Assembly: GCA_050692055.1 (NCBI GenBank) | Contig: JBOGTC010000062.1 | Location: forward strand, 1 to 30,564 | Source: JBOGTC01 sp050692055 | Lineage (GTDB): Bacteria; Chloroflexota; Limnocylindria; QHBO01 | Direction: 5' to 3' | Length of the DNA stretch: 30,564 nucleotides | Shown here: in pieces, positions 1 to 9,551 of the stretch | Position numbering within the stretch: the stretch's first letter is position 1 | How the letters are laid out: the number at the start of each line of letters is the position of its first letter | Notes under the pieces: generated by a model | What the model was told of the DNA's origin: nothing | Databases searched by the model: none | The model's input: the letters and a program-made list of their open reading frames with translations, nothing else | Program-made: the position numbers and the translations under genes

Positions 1-1206
1 CTCACGATGCGGACGTTCCACACCGGCGGCGTCGCCGGCGAGGACATCACCCAGGGCCTCCCGCGCGTCGAGGAGCTGTTCGAGGCGCGCATCCCCAAGG
101 GCCAGGCGGTCATGACCGAGATCGACGGCGTCGTCGAGGTGCCGCCGGCCTCCGGCGACCAGCCGATCACGGTGCGCGTCACGCACCGCGAGTCCTACGA
201 CACCCAGATCAAGCTCACCCGCCAGCACGAGATCCTGGTCGCGGACGGCGACGAGGTGACCGAGGGCCAGCTGCTGGCGCGCATCGGCGAGGGTGACGAC
301 CTGGTCGAGCTGAAGGCGCCGGCGTCGGGACGGGTCACCAGGAAGGGGACCACCCTCACCCTGCACACCGAGGAGGTCGACGTCCGGGAGTACCCGGTGC
401 CGCACTCGGCGCGCCTGCGCGTCGCGGACGGCGACGAGGTCTCGGCCGGGGACTCGTTGACCGAGGGCTCGATGAACCCGAAGGACCTGCTGCAGATCAA
501 GGGCGTGGACACGGTCCAGCGCTTCCTGGTGGCGGAGGTCCAGAAGGTGTACCGCTCCCAGGGTGTGACGATCAGCGACAAGCACATCGAGATCATCGTG
601 CGCCAGATGCTGCGCAAGGTGACCGTCGACAGTCCGGGCGACACCGAGCTGCTGCCCTCGGAGCTGATCGACCGCTTCGAGTTCGAGGAGACGAACAACC
701 GGGTGCTCGCCGAGGGCGGCGAGCCCGCCACGGCGCAGACGGTCCTGCTGGGCGTAACCAAGGCGTCGCTCAACACGAGCAGCTTCCTGGCGGCGGCCAG
801 CTTCCAGGAGACGACGCGGGTGCTGACCGAGGCGGCCATCAACGGCGCCAAGGACCACCTCATCGGCCTCAAGGAGAACGTGATCATCGGCAAGCTGATC
901 CCTGCCGGGACCGGTGCCGAGGCGCGACGCCTGCAGGCGGAGCGGGCTGCCCAGCTCTCGCCGGAGGCGGCGGAGCAGCAGCGCGAGGAGGCCGCGGCAC
1001 GCGCGTTCCTGACCGGCGACGCCGACACGGATGGCTCCGGCTCGGTCGAGCCGGACGAGGCGGAGGCGGCCGCGGAGGAGGCAGGCGAGACGGTCGCCGA
1101 GCTCATGGGCGCCGACGACAATCCCGACATCGAGGCCACCGTCGAAGAGCAGACGTTCGACGCGCTGTCCGAGGAAGAGCGCGAGAAGCAGAAGCAGGAG
1201 GCGTAG
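1..1206 (+). CDS. rpoC: DNA-directed RNA polymerase subunit beta' (C-terminal 401 residues; 5' end outside window)
   Basis: Catalytic beta' subunit of RNA polymerase. The frame is open from base 1, which falls inside the trigger loop: LTMRTFHTGG matches the E. coli segment with the NTP-contacting Met/Arg/Phe/His. It runs directly into QGLPRVEELFEAR, so the large proteobacterial trigger-loop insertion is absent. Next come a beta-rich module with two VADGDEV segments (about residues 80-86 and 141-147) that looks like an inserted sandwich-barrel/lipoyl-like fold. The conserved C-terminal blocks follow: DKHIEIIVRQMLRK, LLGVTKASLNTSSF, SAASFQETTRVL-type and LKENVIIGKLIPAGTG. The last ~85 residues are an acidic Ala/Glu-rich tail ending EEREKQKQEA, variable in this family. 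It is upstream of a strong hairpin and belongs to the preceding rpoBC unit. Confidence 0.98.
   Translation, partial: LTMRTFHTGGVAGEDITQGLPRVEELFEARIPKGQAVMTEIDGVVEVPPASGDQPITVRVTHRESYDTQIKLTRQHEILVADGDEVTEGQLLARIGEGDDLVELKAPASGRVTRKGTTLTLHTEEVDVREYPVPHSARLRVADGDEVSAGDSLTEGSMNPKDLLQIKGVDTVQRFLVAEVQKVYRSQGVTISDKHIEIIVRQMLRKVTVDSPGDTELLPSELIDRFEFEETNNRVLAEGGEPATAQTVLLGVTKASLNTSSFLAAASFQETTRVLTEAAINGAKDHLIGLKENVIIGKLIPAGTGAEARRLQAERAAQLSPEAAEQQREEAAARAFLTGDADTDGSGSVEPDEAEAAAEEAGETVAELMGADDNPDIEATVEEQTFDALSEEEREKQKQEA
238..440 (+). repeat. Pair of identical 20-bp direct repeats inside rpoC
   Basis: The same 20 bases occur at 238-257 and 421-440, both in the reading frame and both coding VADGDEV within the inserted beta-rich module. 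The flanking residues are also alike (LVADGDEVTEGQLL against RVADGDEVSAGDSL). This suggests either a duplicated hairpin of the sandwich-barrel fold or strong codon convergence on the same motif. Confidence 0.75.
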
Positions 1207-1231
1207 CCTCCGCACTCTCACCACCCCGATG

Positions 1232-1263
1232 CTGAGGGGCGAGCCGGTTGGCTCGCCCCTCAG
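1232..1263 (+). terminator. Hairpin terminator after rpoC
   Basis: A perfect 14-bp inverted repeat (1232-1245 with 1250-1263, loop GGTT) begins 26 bases after the rpoC stop. The stem is GC-rich, but no clear T-run follows (TCGTGCTCGG), so it is either a non-canonical intrinsic terminator or an mRNA 3'-end stabiliser. Its position fits the end of the rpoBC transcript. Confidence 0.8.
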
Positions 1264-1560
1264 TCGTGCTCGGGCACTGGCGTGCCGGAGCGGCTCGTGC
1301 TCGGGCTCGCGCTCCCTCACACGCTCGCGTGTTCCTGTCACATGCCAATCAGGAGCGGCTTGGGCAGCGCCGAGCAGTCTCCACGATCCATCTGCGGGCT
1401 CGGCGCAGCGTGGCCTGACCACTCGGAAGCGCGCATCGGGCCTGGCTCGCTGCCTAGGCCGACCCTGATTGGCGCCTGGCACGGAATCAGACCTATCACG
1501 CCTGTAAGCCGGCCATGGTTGGAATCTGACGGGACCGACCCTTCTGCTACCTTTCTGATC
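1264..1560. other. Non-coding, lower-GC spacer between rpoC terminator and deaminase remnant
   Basis: No convincing gene is seen here. The composition is visibly less GC-biased than the flanking genes, and the open frame that crosses it gives a protein with no recognisable family signature. A 9-bp inverted repeat (GCGCCGAGC at 1367-1375, complement at 1398-1406) is separated by 22 bases. A weak extended -10-like string TGCTACCTT (1545-1553) sits 7 bases before the deaminase ATG, which would suit leaderless transcription; this is inference only. Confidence 0.5.
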
Positions 1561-1995
1561 ATGGTGACGACGCCCGGCGCGGAATTGATCGAGTCGGCGC
1601 AAGCCGTGCTGAACCCGCATCGCGTGGGTGATCGTCTGTTCGGCGACGTGGGCGCGACGCTCGTCACCGATAGAGGCAACCGCTACTCCGGTGTCTGCAT
1701 CGACACCGGGTCAGGCACCGGCTTCTGTGCCGAACACAGCGCGATCGCGGCGATGGTGACCGCAGGCGAGTATCGGATCGCGAAGATCGTCGCCGTGTTG
1801 GCGAGATGCTGAAGGTGCCCTGTACGTGATACCCCCTGCGGCAGATGCCGCGAGTTCATGCGCCAGATCGATCCGGCGAATCTGGACGCCGTCGTGATCC
1901 TGGGTCGGGGCACGACAGCCAGGCTAAGCGAGCTTCTACCCGTCCATGAGTGGCCCGATCCCCTCGACCAGGGCATTGCAGGGGCCTCAGACTGA
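1561..1995 (+). pseudogene. Cytidine / blasticidin-S-type deaminase, frameshifted
   Basis: Zinc-dependent deaminase of the cytidine-deaminase superfamily, small (~144-residue) type, which would hydrolytically deaminate a cytidine-like nucleoside. The frame from ATG 1561 reads through the first zinc/catalytic motif (TGFCAEHSAI: Cys ligand and the Glu proton shuttle) and stops at TGA 1810-1812. The second zinc motif PCGRCREF lies downstream at about 1835-1857 in the same frame, and reading continues to TGA 1993-1995. Removing one T at 1798-1799 and adding one C to the five-C run at 1832-1836 restores an uninterrupted family-like sequence (AVWRDAEGALYVIPPCGRCREFMRQ, in two parts). It therefore carries two compensating indels about 35 bases apart. 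The alternatives are sequencing error in the homopolymer, or in-frame UGA readthrough (unlikely, because the intervening residues fit poorly). It does not belong functionally to the ribosomal operon. Confidence 0.75.
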
Positions 1996-2020
1996 TGCTC
2001 TACCCAGGTCGGCCCCTCGG

Positions 2021-2050
2021 TTGACACTGGTTCGGCGCGAACCGTATACT
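2021..2050 (+). promoter_or_regulatory. Sigma-70-type promoter of the rpsL operon
   Basis: TTGACA at 2021-2026 and TATACT at 2045-2050 with an 18-base spacer, close to the housekeeping consensus. It lies 160 bases before the rpsL start and is the only strong promoter seen ahead of the str genes. Predicted transcription start is near 2057. Confidence 0.85.
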
Positions 2051-2058
2051 CCGGCTTC

Positions 2059-2103
2059 GGTGTCCCGTCTTCGGGGCGCCTTCGTGTGTGCCCGCTCGGG
2101 CAC
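2059..2103 (+). promoter_or_regulatory. Structured 5' leader of rpsL (two hairpins)
   Basis: Immediately after the predicted start site, GGTGTCCCG (2059-2067) pairs with CGGGGCGCC (2072-2080) over 9 bp, including two G-U pairs, with loop TCTT. It is followed by TTCGTGTGTG. A second stem GTGCCC (2088-2093) / GGGCAC (2098-2103) has loop GCTC. A third weaker stem is possible at 2123-2141. The first hairpin and the bases flanking it resemble the infA leader (19199-19241). Possible roles are mRNA stability, growth-rate control or r-protein autoregulation; none is shown by sequence alone. Confidence 0.6.
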
Positions 2104-2210
2104 CCCTCGATGAGCTCAAGATCGGCCCGTTCGCCGGGTCGGCGTGGGCGCCGTCGGGGCAGTGATGCTCTCGAACGACATTCTCAAGCGATACGAACAC
2201 GAGGTCCTCG

Positions 2211-2630
<420 letters not shown>

Positions 2631-2633
2631 CAC

Positions 2634-3107
2634 ATGCCCCGTCGTCCCACCGTCGCGCGCAAGACGAAGTACGCCGACCAGCTGTCCGGCACCGCGCTGA
2701 CGCTCGACCAGTTCACGAACAAGCTCATGCGCGGCGGGAAGCGTCACCTGGCGCACCGCATCCTCGAGACTGCCCTGAGCAGATGCGAGCAACAGGCCGG
2801 GCGGGCCGGCGTGGAGGTCCTCGAGCAGGCGCTGCGCAACGCCATGCCGTTGATCGAAGTCAAGCCCAAGCGCGTGGGTGGGTCCACCTACCAGATCCCG
2901 GTCGAGGTGCGCTCGGACCGCCGCATCAGCCTGGGCATGCGCTGGCTCATCGAGTCCGCCCGCAAGCGCAGCGGCCGCAGCATGTCCGACAAGCTTGCCG
3001 CCGAGCTCATGGATGCCAGCAACGGCGTCGGAGCGGCGGTCAAGCGGCGCGAGGACACCCATCGCATGGCAGAAGCCAACAAGGCCTTCAGCCACTTCAA
3101 GTGGTAG
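2634..3107 (+). CDS. rpsG: 30S ribosomal protein S7
   Basis: Primary 16S rRNA-binding protein that nucleates the 30S head and lines the E site. It has 157 residues, the usual length. Recognisable blocks are NKLMRGGKR near residue 30, ALRNAMPLIEVKPKRVGGSTYQIPVEV in the middle, and a C-terminal HRMAEANKAFSHFKW. The ATG lies 3 bases after the rpsL stop and fusA follows after 4 bases, the standard rpsL-rpsG-fusA order. S7 autoregulates the str operon in E. coli; no matching structure is identifiable in the tiny intergenic gaps here, so any control would have to act elsewhere. Confidence 0.98.
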   Translation: MPRRPTVARKTKYADQLSGTALTLDQFTNKLMRGGKRHLAHRILETALSRCEQQAGRAGVEVLEQALRNAMPLIEVKPKRVGGSTYQIPVEVRSDRRISLGMRWLIESARKRSGRSMSDKLAAELMDASNGVGAAVKRREDTHRMAEANKAFSHFKW

Positions 3108-3111
3108 ACCG

Positions 3112-5220
<2,109 letters not shown>

Positions 5221-5224
5221 CACC

Positions 5225-5242
5225 GGCGGGGCAGGCCCCGCC
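5225..5242 (+). other. Intergenic hairpin between fusA and tuf
   Basis: GGCGGGGC (5225-5232) and GCCCCGCC (5235-5242) form an essentially perfect stem, effectively 7 bp with a 4-base loop, right after the fusA stop. No T-run follows, so it may be an RNA processing or stability element or a partial terminator separating fusA from tuf expression. Confidence 0.6.
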
Positions 5243-5290
5243 AACCCCCAGTGAGCGGGCAGAAAACAAGGAGCGACGAAGGACACACAG

Positions 5291-6493
5291 ATGGCCAAGC
5301 AGAAGTTCGACCGCAGCAAGCCGCACGTCAACGTCGGCACCATCGGTCACGTCGACCATGGCAAGACCACCCTGACCGCGGCGATCACCAAGTTTCTGTC
5401 GCTGTCCGGCGGGGCCGACTTCCAGGCCTTCGACCAGATCGACAACGCCCCCGAGGAGAAGCAGCGCGGCATCACCATCGCCATCAGCCACGTGGAGTAT
5501 CAGACGGCGAACCGGCACTACGCCCACGTCGACTGTCCCGGCCACGCGGACTACATCAAGAACATGATCACCGGCGCAGCGCAGATGGACGGCGCCATCC
5601 TGGTCGTGTCGGCCGCGGACGGCCCGATGCCCCAGACGCGCGAGCACATCCTCCTGGCACGCCAGGTCGAGGTGCCGCGCCTGGTCGTCTACCTCAACAA
5701 GACCGACATGGTCGACGACGAGATGCTCATCGACCTCGTCGAGATGGAGGTGCGCGAGCTTCTCAGCAAGTACGAGTTCCCCGGTGAGGACATCCCGGTC
5801 ATTCGCGGCTCGGCACTGAAGGCGCTCGAGTCGTCGAGCGACGACCCCGACAGCGACGACTACGCCTCGATCAAGGAGCTGATGGAGGCGGTCGACTCGT
5901 ACATTCCCACCCCGGCGCGCGAGGTCGACAAGCCGTTCCTGATGCCGATCGAGGACGTCTTCGGCATCAAGGGCCGCGGCACGGTGGCCACCGGACGCAT
6001 CGAGCGCGGCGTCGTCAAGACCGGCGAGGAGATCGAGCTGGTCGGCATCCACGCCAAGAGCCGCAAGCTCGTCGTCACCGGCGTCGAGATGTTCCGCAAG
6101 ACCCTCGACGACGGCCAGGCGGGCGATAACGTCGGCCTGCTGCTGCGGGGCATCGAGCGCGATGAGCTCGAGCGTGGCCAGGTGCTGGCCAAGGCGGGCA
6201 GCGTGAAGCCCGGCACGAAGTTCAAGGCCGAGGTCTACGTCCTGTCCAAGGAAGAGGGCGGCCGGCACACGCCGTTCTACGCCGGCTACCGGCCGCAGTT
6301 CTACCTGCGCACCACCGACGTCACCGGCGCCATCGCGATGCCCGCCGGCATCGAGATGATCATGCCGGGCGACAACGTCAACATCGACGTCGAGCTGATC
6401 ACGCCCATTGCCATCGAGCAGGGGCAGCGCTTCGCGATTCGCGAGGGCGGCCACACCGTCGGCGCCGGCGTCATCACCGAGGTCGTCGGATAG
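5291..6493 (+). CDS. tuf: Elongation factor Tu
   Basis: GTPase that delivers aminoacyl-tRNA to the A site. It has 400 residues, starting MAKQKFDRSKPHVNVGTIGH, with GAAGGA at 5278-5283 as ribosome-binding site. GTPase motifs: GHVDHGKT (19-26), RGITIAISHVEY (switch I), DCPGHADY with the catalytic His, NKTDMVDD (NKxD), and GSALKA. Domain II has GIKGRGTVATGRIERG, where many species have SITGRGT. Domain III ends REGGHTVGAGVITEVVG. Single tuf copy in this window, in the classic position after fusA and immediately before rpsJ. Confidence 0.98.
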   Translation: MAKQKFDRSKPHVNVGTIGHVDHGKTTLTAAITKFLSLSGGADFQAFDQIDNAPEEKQRGITIAISHVEYQTANRHYAHVDCPGHADYIKNMITGAAQMDGAILVVSAADGPMPQTREHILLARQVEVPRLVVYLNKTDMVDDEMLIDLVEMEVRELLSKYEFPGEDIPVIRGSALKALESSSDDPDSDDYASIKELMEAVDSYIPTPAREVDKPFLMPIEDVFGIKGRGTVATGRIERGVVKTGEEIELVGIHAKSRKLVVTGVEMFRKTLDDGQAGDNVGLLLRGIERDELERGQVLAKAGSVKPGTKFKAEVYVLSKEEGGRHTPFYAGYRPQFYLRTTDVTGAIAMPAGIEMIMPGDNVNIDVELITPIAIEQGQRFAIREGGHTVGAGVITEVVG

Positions 6494-6497
6494 CCGC

Positions 6498-6806
6498 ATG
6501 GCCAAGCAGCGCATCCGCATCCGGCTCAAGGCGTACGACCACAAGCTGCTCGACCAGTCGGCGGAGCAGATCGTGGAAACGGCCCAGCGGACCGGTGCCG
6601 ACATCGCCGGCCCGGTTCCGCTGCCGACCCGGATCGAGAAGTACACCGTGATTCGCGGTCCGTTCGTTCACAAGGACGGCCGAGAGCAGTTCGAGATCCG
6701 GACGCACAAGCGCCTGATCGACATCATCGATCCGTCGACGAAGACGGTGGACGCGCTGATGCGCCTGTCGCTGGCGGCGGGCGTGGATATCGAGATCAAG
6801 ATGTGA
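6498..6806 (+). CDS. rpsJ: 30S ribosomal protein S10
   Basis: Component of the 30S head; in other bacteria it also serves as the NusE antitermination partner of NusB. ATG 6498 gives the standard 102 residues (MAKQRIRIRLKAYDHKLLDQ). This start is preferred over an upstream in-frame extension into tuf. Diagnostic blocks are GPVPLPTRIEKYTVIRGPFVHKD and EIRTHKRLIDI. It begins 4 bases after the tuf stop without a strong Shine-Dalgarno, so translation is probably coupled to tuf. First gene of the S10 group, followed by a hairpin before rplC. Confidence 0.98.
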   Translation: MAKQRIRIRLKAYDHKLLDQSAEQIVETAQRTGADIAGPVPLPTRIEKYTVIRGPFVHKDGREQFEIRTHKRLIDIIDPSTKTVDALMRLSLAAGVDIEIKM

Positions 6807-6808
6807 CA

Positions 6809-6828
6809 TGCGGGGCGGACGCCCCGCA
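6809..6828 (+). other. Intergenic hairpin between rpsJ and rplC
   Basis: TGCGGGGC (6809-6816) pairs perfectly with GCCCCGCA (6821-6828) around loop GGAC, 2 bases after the rpsJ stop. It shares the core GCGGGGC/GCCCCGC with the fusA-tuf hairpin. No T-run follows. Confidence 0.6.
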
Positions 6829-6868
6829 CTCCCCCGCGAGGGAGCTGGTAGGACGAAGGAAGGAAACA

Positions 6869-7492
6869 GTGCCGGCAGGATTGATCGGACGGAAGCTGGG
6901 GATGACGCGCATCTTCGCTGAGGACGGAAGCGTCGTCCCGGTGAGCGTCATCGAGGCTGCGCCGAATACCGTCACGCGGCTCCGCACGCCGGAGCGGGAC
7001 GGCTATGCCGCCATGCAGCTGGGTGCCGGCAGCGCGAAGCGCCCGACCAAGCCAACGGCCGGTCAGTTCAAGCATCTCGGCAAGGAGCAGCAGCGCCCGC
7101 GCCACGTCCGCGAAGTGCGCCTGGCCGAGACGGACGGCTTCGAGGTCGGTCAGCAGCTCGACGTCAACCTCTTCGAGGCCGGCGAGCTGGTGGATGTCAC
7201 CGGCGTCAGCAAGGGCCACGGCTTTACGGGGGTGGTCGCGCGCCACCACTATCGCCGCGGCCCGAAGTCGCATGGTTCGGACCACCACCGTGCCCCCGGC
7301 TCGATCGGGGCCGGAACCTATCCGGGTCGCGTCTGGAAGAACACCGGCATGCCGGGTCACATGGGCGACCAGCGCGTGACGGTGAAGAAGCTCAAGGTCG
7401 TGAAGGTCGATCCAGAGCGCAACCTCATCCTGGTCAAGGGCGCCGTTCCCGGGGCGCGCAACGGCCTGCTGCTGGTTCAGAAGGCGAAGTGA
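6869..7492 (+). CDS. rplC: 50S ribosomal protein L3
   Basis: Early-assembling 23S-binding protein near the peptidyl-transferase centre. GTG 6869 was chosen: it gives PAGLIGRKLGMTRIF, the normal L3 N-terminus, and follows AGGAAGG. The longer in-frame opening would start inside the rpsJ stop and read through the hairpin. At 207 residues it has the family length. The loop reaching the centre reads HRAPGSIGAGTYPGRVWK, without the glutamine that is methylated in E. coli. Its stop overlaps the region of the rplD start. Confidence 0.97.
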   Translation: MPAGLIGRKLGMTRIFAEDGSVVPVSVIEAAPNTVTRLRTPERDGYAAMQLGAGSAKRPTKPTAGQFKHLGKEQQRPRHVREVRLAETDGFEVGQQLDVNLFEAGELVDVTGVSKGHGFTGVVARHHYRRGPKSHGSDHHRAPGSIGAGTYPGRVWKNTGMPGHMGDQRVTVKKLKVVKVDPERNLILVKGAVPGARNGLLLVQKAK

Positions 7493-7494
7493 CG

Positions 7495-8118
7495 ATGCCC
7501 CAGACGACGATCCTCAAGTCAAGCGGCAAGGAGGGAGGCCAGGTCGAGCTGGCGGAAGCCCTCTTCGCGGCGCCTGTCAACGAAGCGCTGATTCACCAGG
7601 CCGTGATCCGGCAGCTCGCGGGACGTCGTGCCGGCACGGCCGGAACCCAGACCCGCGGCGAGGTGACCGGCGGCGGTGCCAAGCCGTGGCGGCAGAAGGG
7701 CACCGGCCGCGCCCGACAGGGCAGCCGCAGCGCGCCGCAGTGGGCGGGCGGCGGCGTCGTCTTCGGCCCGCATCCGCGCACCTACGCGCAGCGCATGCCG
7801 GTCAAGATGCGCCGCGCAGCGCTGCGAGGCGTCCTGACCGCCAAGCAACGGGAGGGCGCGGTGCGCGTCGTCGAGGGCTTCGATCTCGACGAGATCAAGA
7901 CCGCCGCGCTGCAGTCGCGACTCGAGGCATGGAACGCGGAGGGCAAGGTGCTCCTCGTCCTTGCCACGCGAGACCAGGGCGTGGAGCTGTCCAGCCGCAA
8001 CCTGCGCGCGGTGCGGGTGGTCCTGGCCGACAGCCTCAATGTCGTGGACCTGCTCGAGGCCGATACCATCGTCTTCACCGGCGACGCGCTCCGCCGTGCG
8101 CAGGAGGTGTACGCGTGA
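7495..8118 (+). CDS. rplD: 50S ribosomal protein L4
   Basis: 23S-binding protein that lines the exit tunnel. In E. coli it is the S10-operon autoregulator. It starts at ATG 7495 (207 residues), 2 bases after the rplC stop; GTG 7489 is an alternative adding two residues. The extended tunnel loop is recognisable: RAGTAGTQTRGEVTGGGAKPWRQKGTGRARQGSRSAPQWAGGGVVFGPHPR, seen in parts between residues ~45 and 95. No long S10-type leader lies upstream of this group, so E. coli-style L4 attenuation is not evident. Confidence 0.97.
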   Translation: MPQTTILKSSGKEGGQVELAEALFAAPVNEALIHQAVIRQLAGRRAGTAGTQTRGEVTGGGAKPWRQKGTGRARQGSRSAPQWAGGGVVFGPHPRTYAQRMPVKMRRAALRGVLTAKQREGAVRVVEGFDLDEIKTAALQSRLEAWNAEGKVLLVLATRDQGVELSSRNLRAVRVVLADSLNVVDLLEADTIVFTGDALRRAQEVYA

Positions 8119-8411
8119 GCGCCACCAGCCTGCACGACGTCCTCCTGCACCCGGTCATCAGCGAGAAGAGCACCATCGAGACCGAGCGCAACAACTACAC
8201 CTTCGCCGTCAAGCGCGACGCGAACAAGTTCCAGGTCAAGGCCGCCGTCGAGTCGGAGTTCAAGGTGAATGTCCTCGGCGTGCGGGTGGTCAACGTCAAG
8301 CCGAAGCAGAAGCGGCGCGGCCGCCGGACGCTCGGCATGGTTCCCGGCTGGAAGAAGGCCGTCGTGACGATCGCCCCAGGCCAGAAGATCGAGCTCTTCG
8401 AGGCTGTGTGA
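8115..8411 (+). CDS. rplW: 50S ribosomal protein L23
   Basis: Exit-site protein and docking point for trigger factor and SRP. The start GTG 8115 overlaps the rplD stop (GTGA) and has AGGAGG at 8102-8107, an excellent Shine-Dalgarno seven bases upstream. 98 residues. Motifs: LHPVISEKSTIE at the N-terminus, NNYTFAVKRDANKFQVKAAVE, and VRVVNVKPKQKRRGRR. The gene sits inside a much longer open frame running through rplD; the overlap start is preferred because it restores the family N-terminus. Confidence 0.97.
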   Translation: MSATSLHDVLLHPVISEKSTIETERNNYTFAVKRDANKFQVKAAVESEFKVNVLGVRVVNVKPKQKRRGRRTLGMVPGWKKAVVTIAPGQKIELFEAV

Positions 8412-8413
8412 CG

Positions 8414-9247
8414 ATGCCGCTCCGAAACTATCGCCCGACCTCTCCCGGGATGCGGCAGATGACGCGCTCGACGTTCGAGGAGGTCACCACCGACCAGCCG
8501 CACAAGCCGCTCACGGAGCGGTTGGTCCAGCGTGCCGGGCGCAACAGCCAGGGCAAGCTGACGGTCCGTCACCAGGGAAGCGGCCACAAGCGGCTCTACC
8601 GGGTGATCGACTGGAAGCGCGACAAGTGGGGCGTTCCAGCCCGCATCGCGACGGTCGAGTACGACCCGAACCGATCGGCGCGCATCGCGCTGCTGCACTA
8701 CGCCGATGGCGACAAGCGCTACATGCTCCTGCCGCACGGTCTGAAGGTGGGTGACCGGGTCGCCGCCGGACCCGACGCCGAGGCTCGCGTGGGCAATGCG
8801 CTGCCGCTGTCACGGATGCCGCTCGGCACCCAGGTCCACAGCGTGGAGCTGCGTGCGGGCCGTGGCGGGCAGATCGTCCGTTCCGCCGGCAGCAGCGCCC
8901 AGCTGCTCGCCAAGGAGGGGGAGTTTGCAACGATCCGGCTGGCGTCGGGCGAGGTGCGTCGGGTCCGTGCCGACTGCATGGCGACGGTCGGCCAGGTGAG
9001 CAACCTGGATCACGAGAATCAGAAGATCGGGAAGGCCGGTCGATCACGCCACATGGGACGGCGCCCCACGGTGCGGGGATCGGTGATGACACCGCGCGAC
9101 CATCCGCATGGCGGTGGTGAGGGCAAGTCGCCCACCGGCATGCCGCCGAAGACGCCGTGGGGCAAGCCTGCCATGGGGCTGCGCACGCGCTCGAAGAAGA
9201 AGTCCAGCAACAAGATGATCGTCCGCCGTCGGTATGGGCGCGGGTAA
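8414..9247 (+). CDS. rplB: 50S ribosomal protein L2
   Basis: Large-subunit protein needed for subunit joining and peptidyl-transferase function. ATG 8414 (2 bases after rplW stop) gives 277 residues, the family length, starting MPLRNYRPTSPGMRQM. The universally conserved HPHGGGEG block with the functionally important His is intact, but the preceding residues read VMTPRDHPH rather than the common MNPVDHPH. The C-terminus is KTPWGKPAMGLRTRSKKKSSNK. It ends TAAGGAGG, with the rpsS Shine-Dalgarno overlapping the stop codon. Confidence 0.98.
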   Translation: MPLRNYRPTSPGMRQMTRSTFEEVTTDQPHKPLTERLVQRAGRNSQGKLTVRHQGSGHKRLYRVIDWKRDKWGVPARIATVEYDPNRSARIALLHYADGDKRYMLLPHGLKVGDRVAAGPDAEARVGNALPLSRMPLGTQVHSVELRAGRGGQIVRSAGSSAQLLAKEGEFATIRLASGEVRRVRADCMATVGQVSNLDHENQKIGKAGRSRHMGRRPTVRGSVMTPRDHPHGGGEGKSPTGMPPKTPWGKPAMGLRTRSKKKSSNKMIVRRRYGRG

Positions 9248-9258
9248 GGAGGACGCGG

Positions 9259-9543
9259 ATGAGTCGTTCCATCAAGAAGGGACCATTTGTCGATGCGCGC
9301 CTGCTCGGCCGCATCGACGACATGAACAAGCGCAGCGAGCGCAAGGTGCTGAAGACCTGGTCACGGGCCAGCGTCATCTTCCCGCAGATGATCGGGCATA
9401 CGATCGCCGTGCACGACGGGCGACGTCACGTGCCGGTCTTCGTCACCGAGAACATGGTCGGGCACCGGCTTGGCGAGTTCGCGCCCACGCGCGCCTACCG
9501 CGGCCATGGCCGGGCCACCGAGCGCTCGTCGGCGCTGAAGTAG
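9259..9543 (+). CDS. rpsS: 30S ribosomal protein S19
   Basis: 30S head protein contacting S13 and the B1 bridge to the 50S subunit. ATG 9259, 94 residues, MSRSIKKGPFVDARLL; perfect AAGGAGG at 9246-9252. Conserved TWSRASVIFPQMIGHTIAVHDG and the C-terminal HRLGEFAPTRAYRGHG are present. Its spacing to rplV is 8 bases. Confidence 0.98.
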   Translation: MSRSIKKGPFVDARLLGRIDDMNKRSERKVLKTWSRASVIFPQMIGHTIAVHDGRRHVPVFVTENMVGHRLGEFAPTRAYRGHGRATERSSALK

Positions 9544-9551
9544 GTGGACCG

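Noticed and set aside
195..1139. Long open frame on the minus strand opposite rpoC
   Set aside because: Shadow of high-GC coding DNA on the other strand; Ser/Ala-rich translation with no family features, and rpoC is unambiguous.
1282..1812. 176-codon frame running from the spacer into the deaminase
   Set aside because: The part before ATG 1561 has no deaminase-like residues; the family starts near 1561.
1804..1840. In-frame UGA in the deaminase as selenocysteine or readthrough
   Set aside because: Residues after the UGA in that frame do not fit the family, whereas shifting by one base between the two indels does; no SECIS-like element is apparent.
6807..6868. E. coli-type S10 leader for L4 autoregulation
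   Set aside because: The gap is 62 bases with one simple hairpin and lies after rpsJ; no multi-hairpin S10 leader is present.
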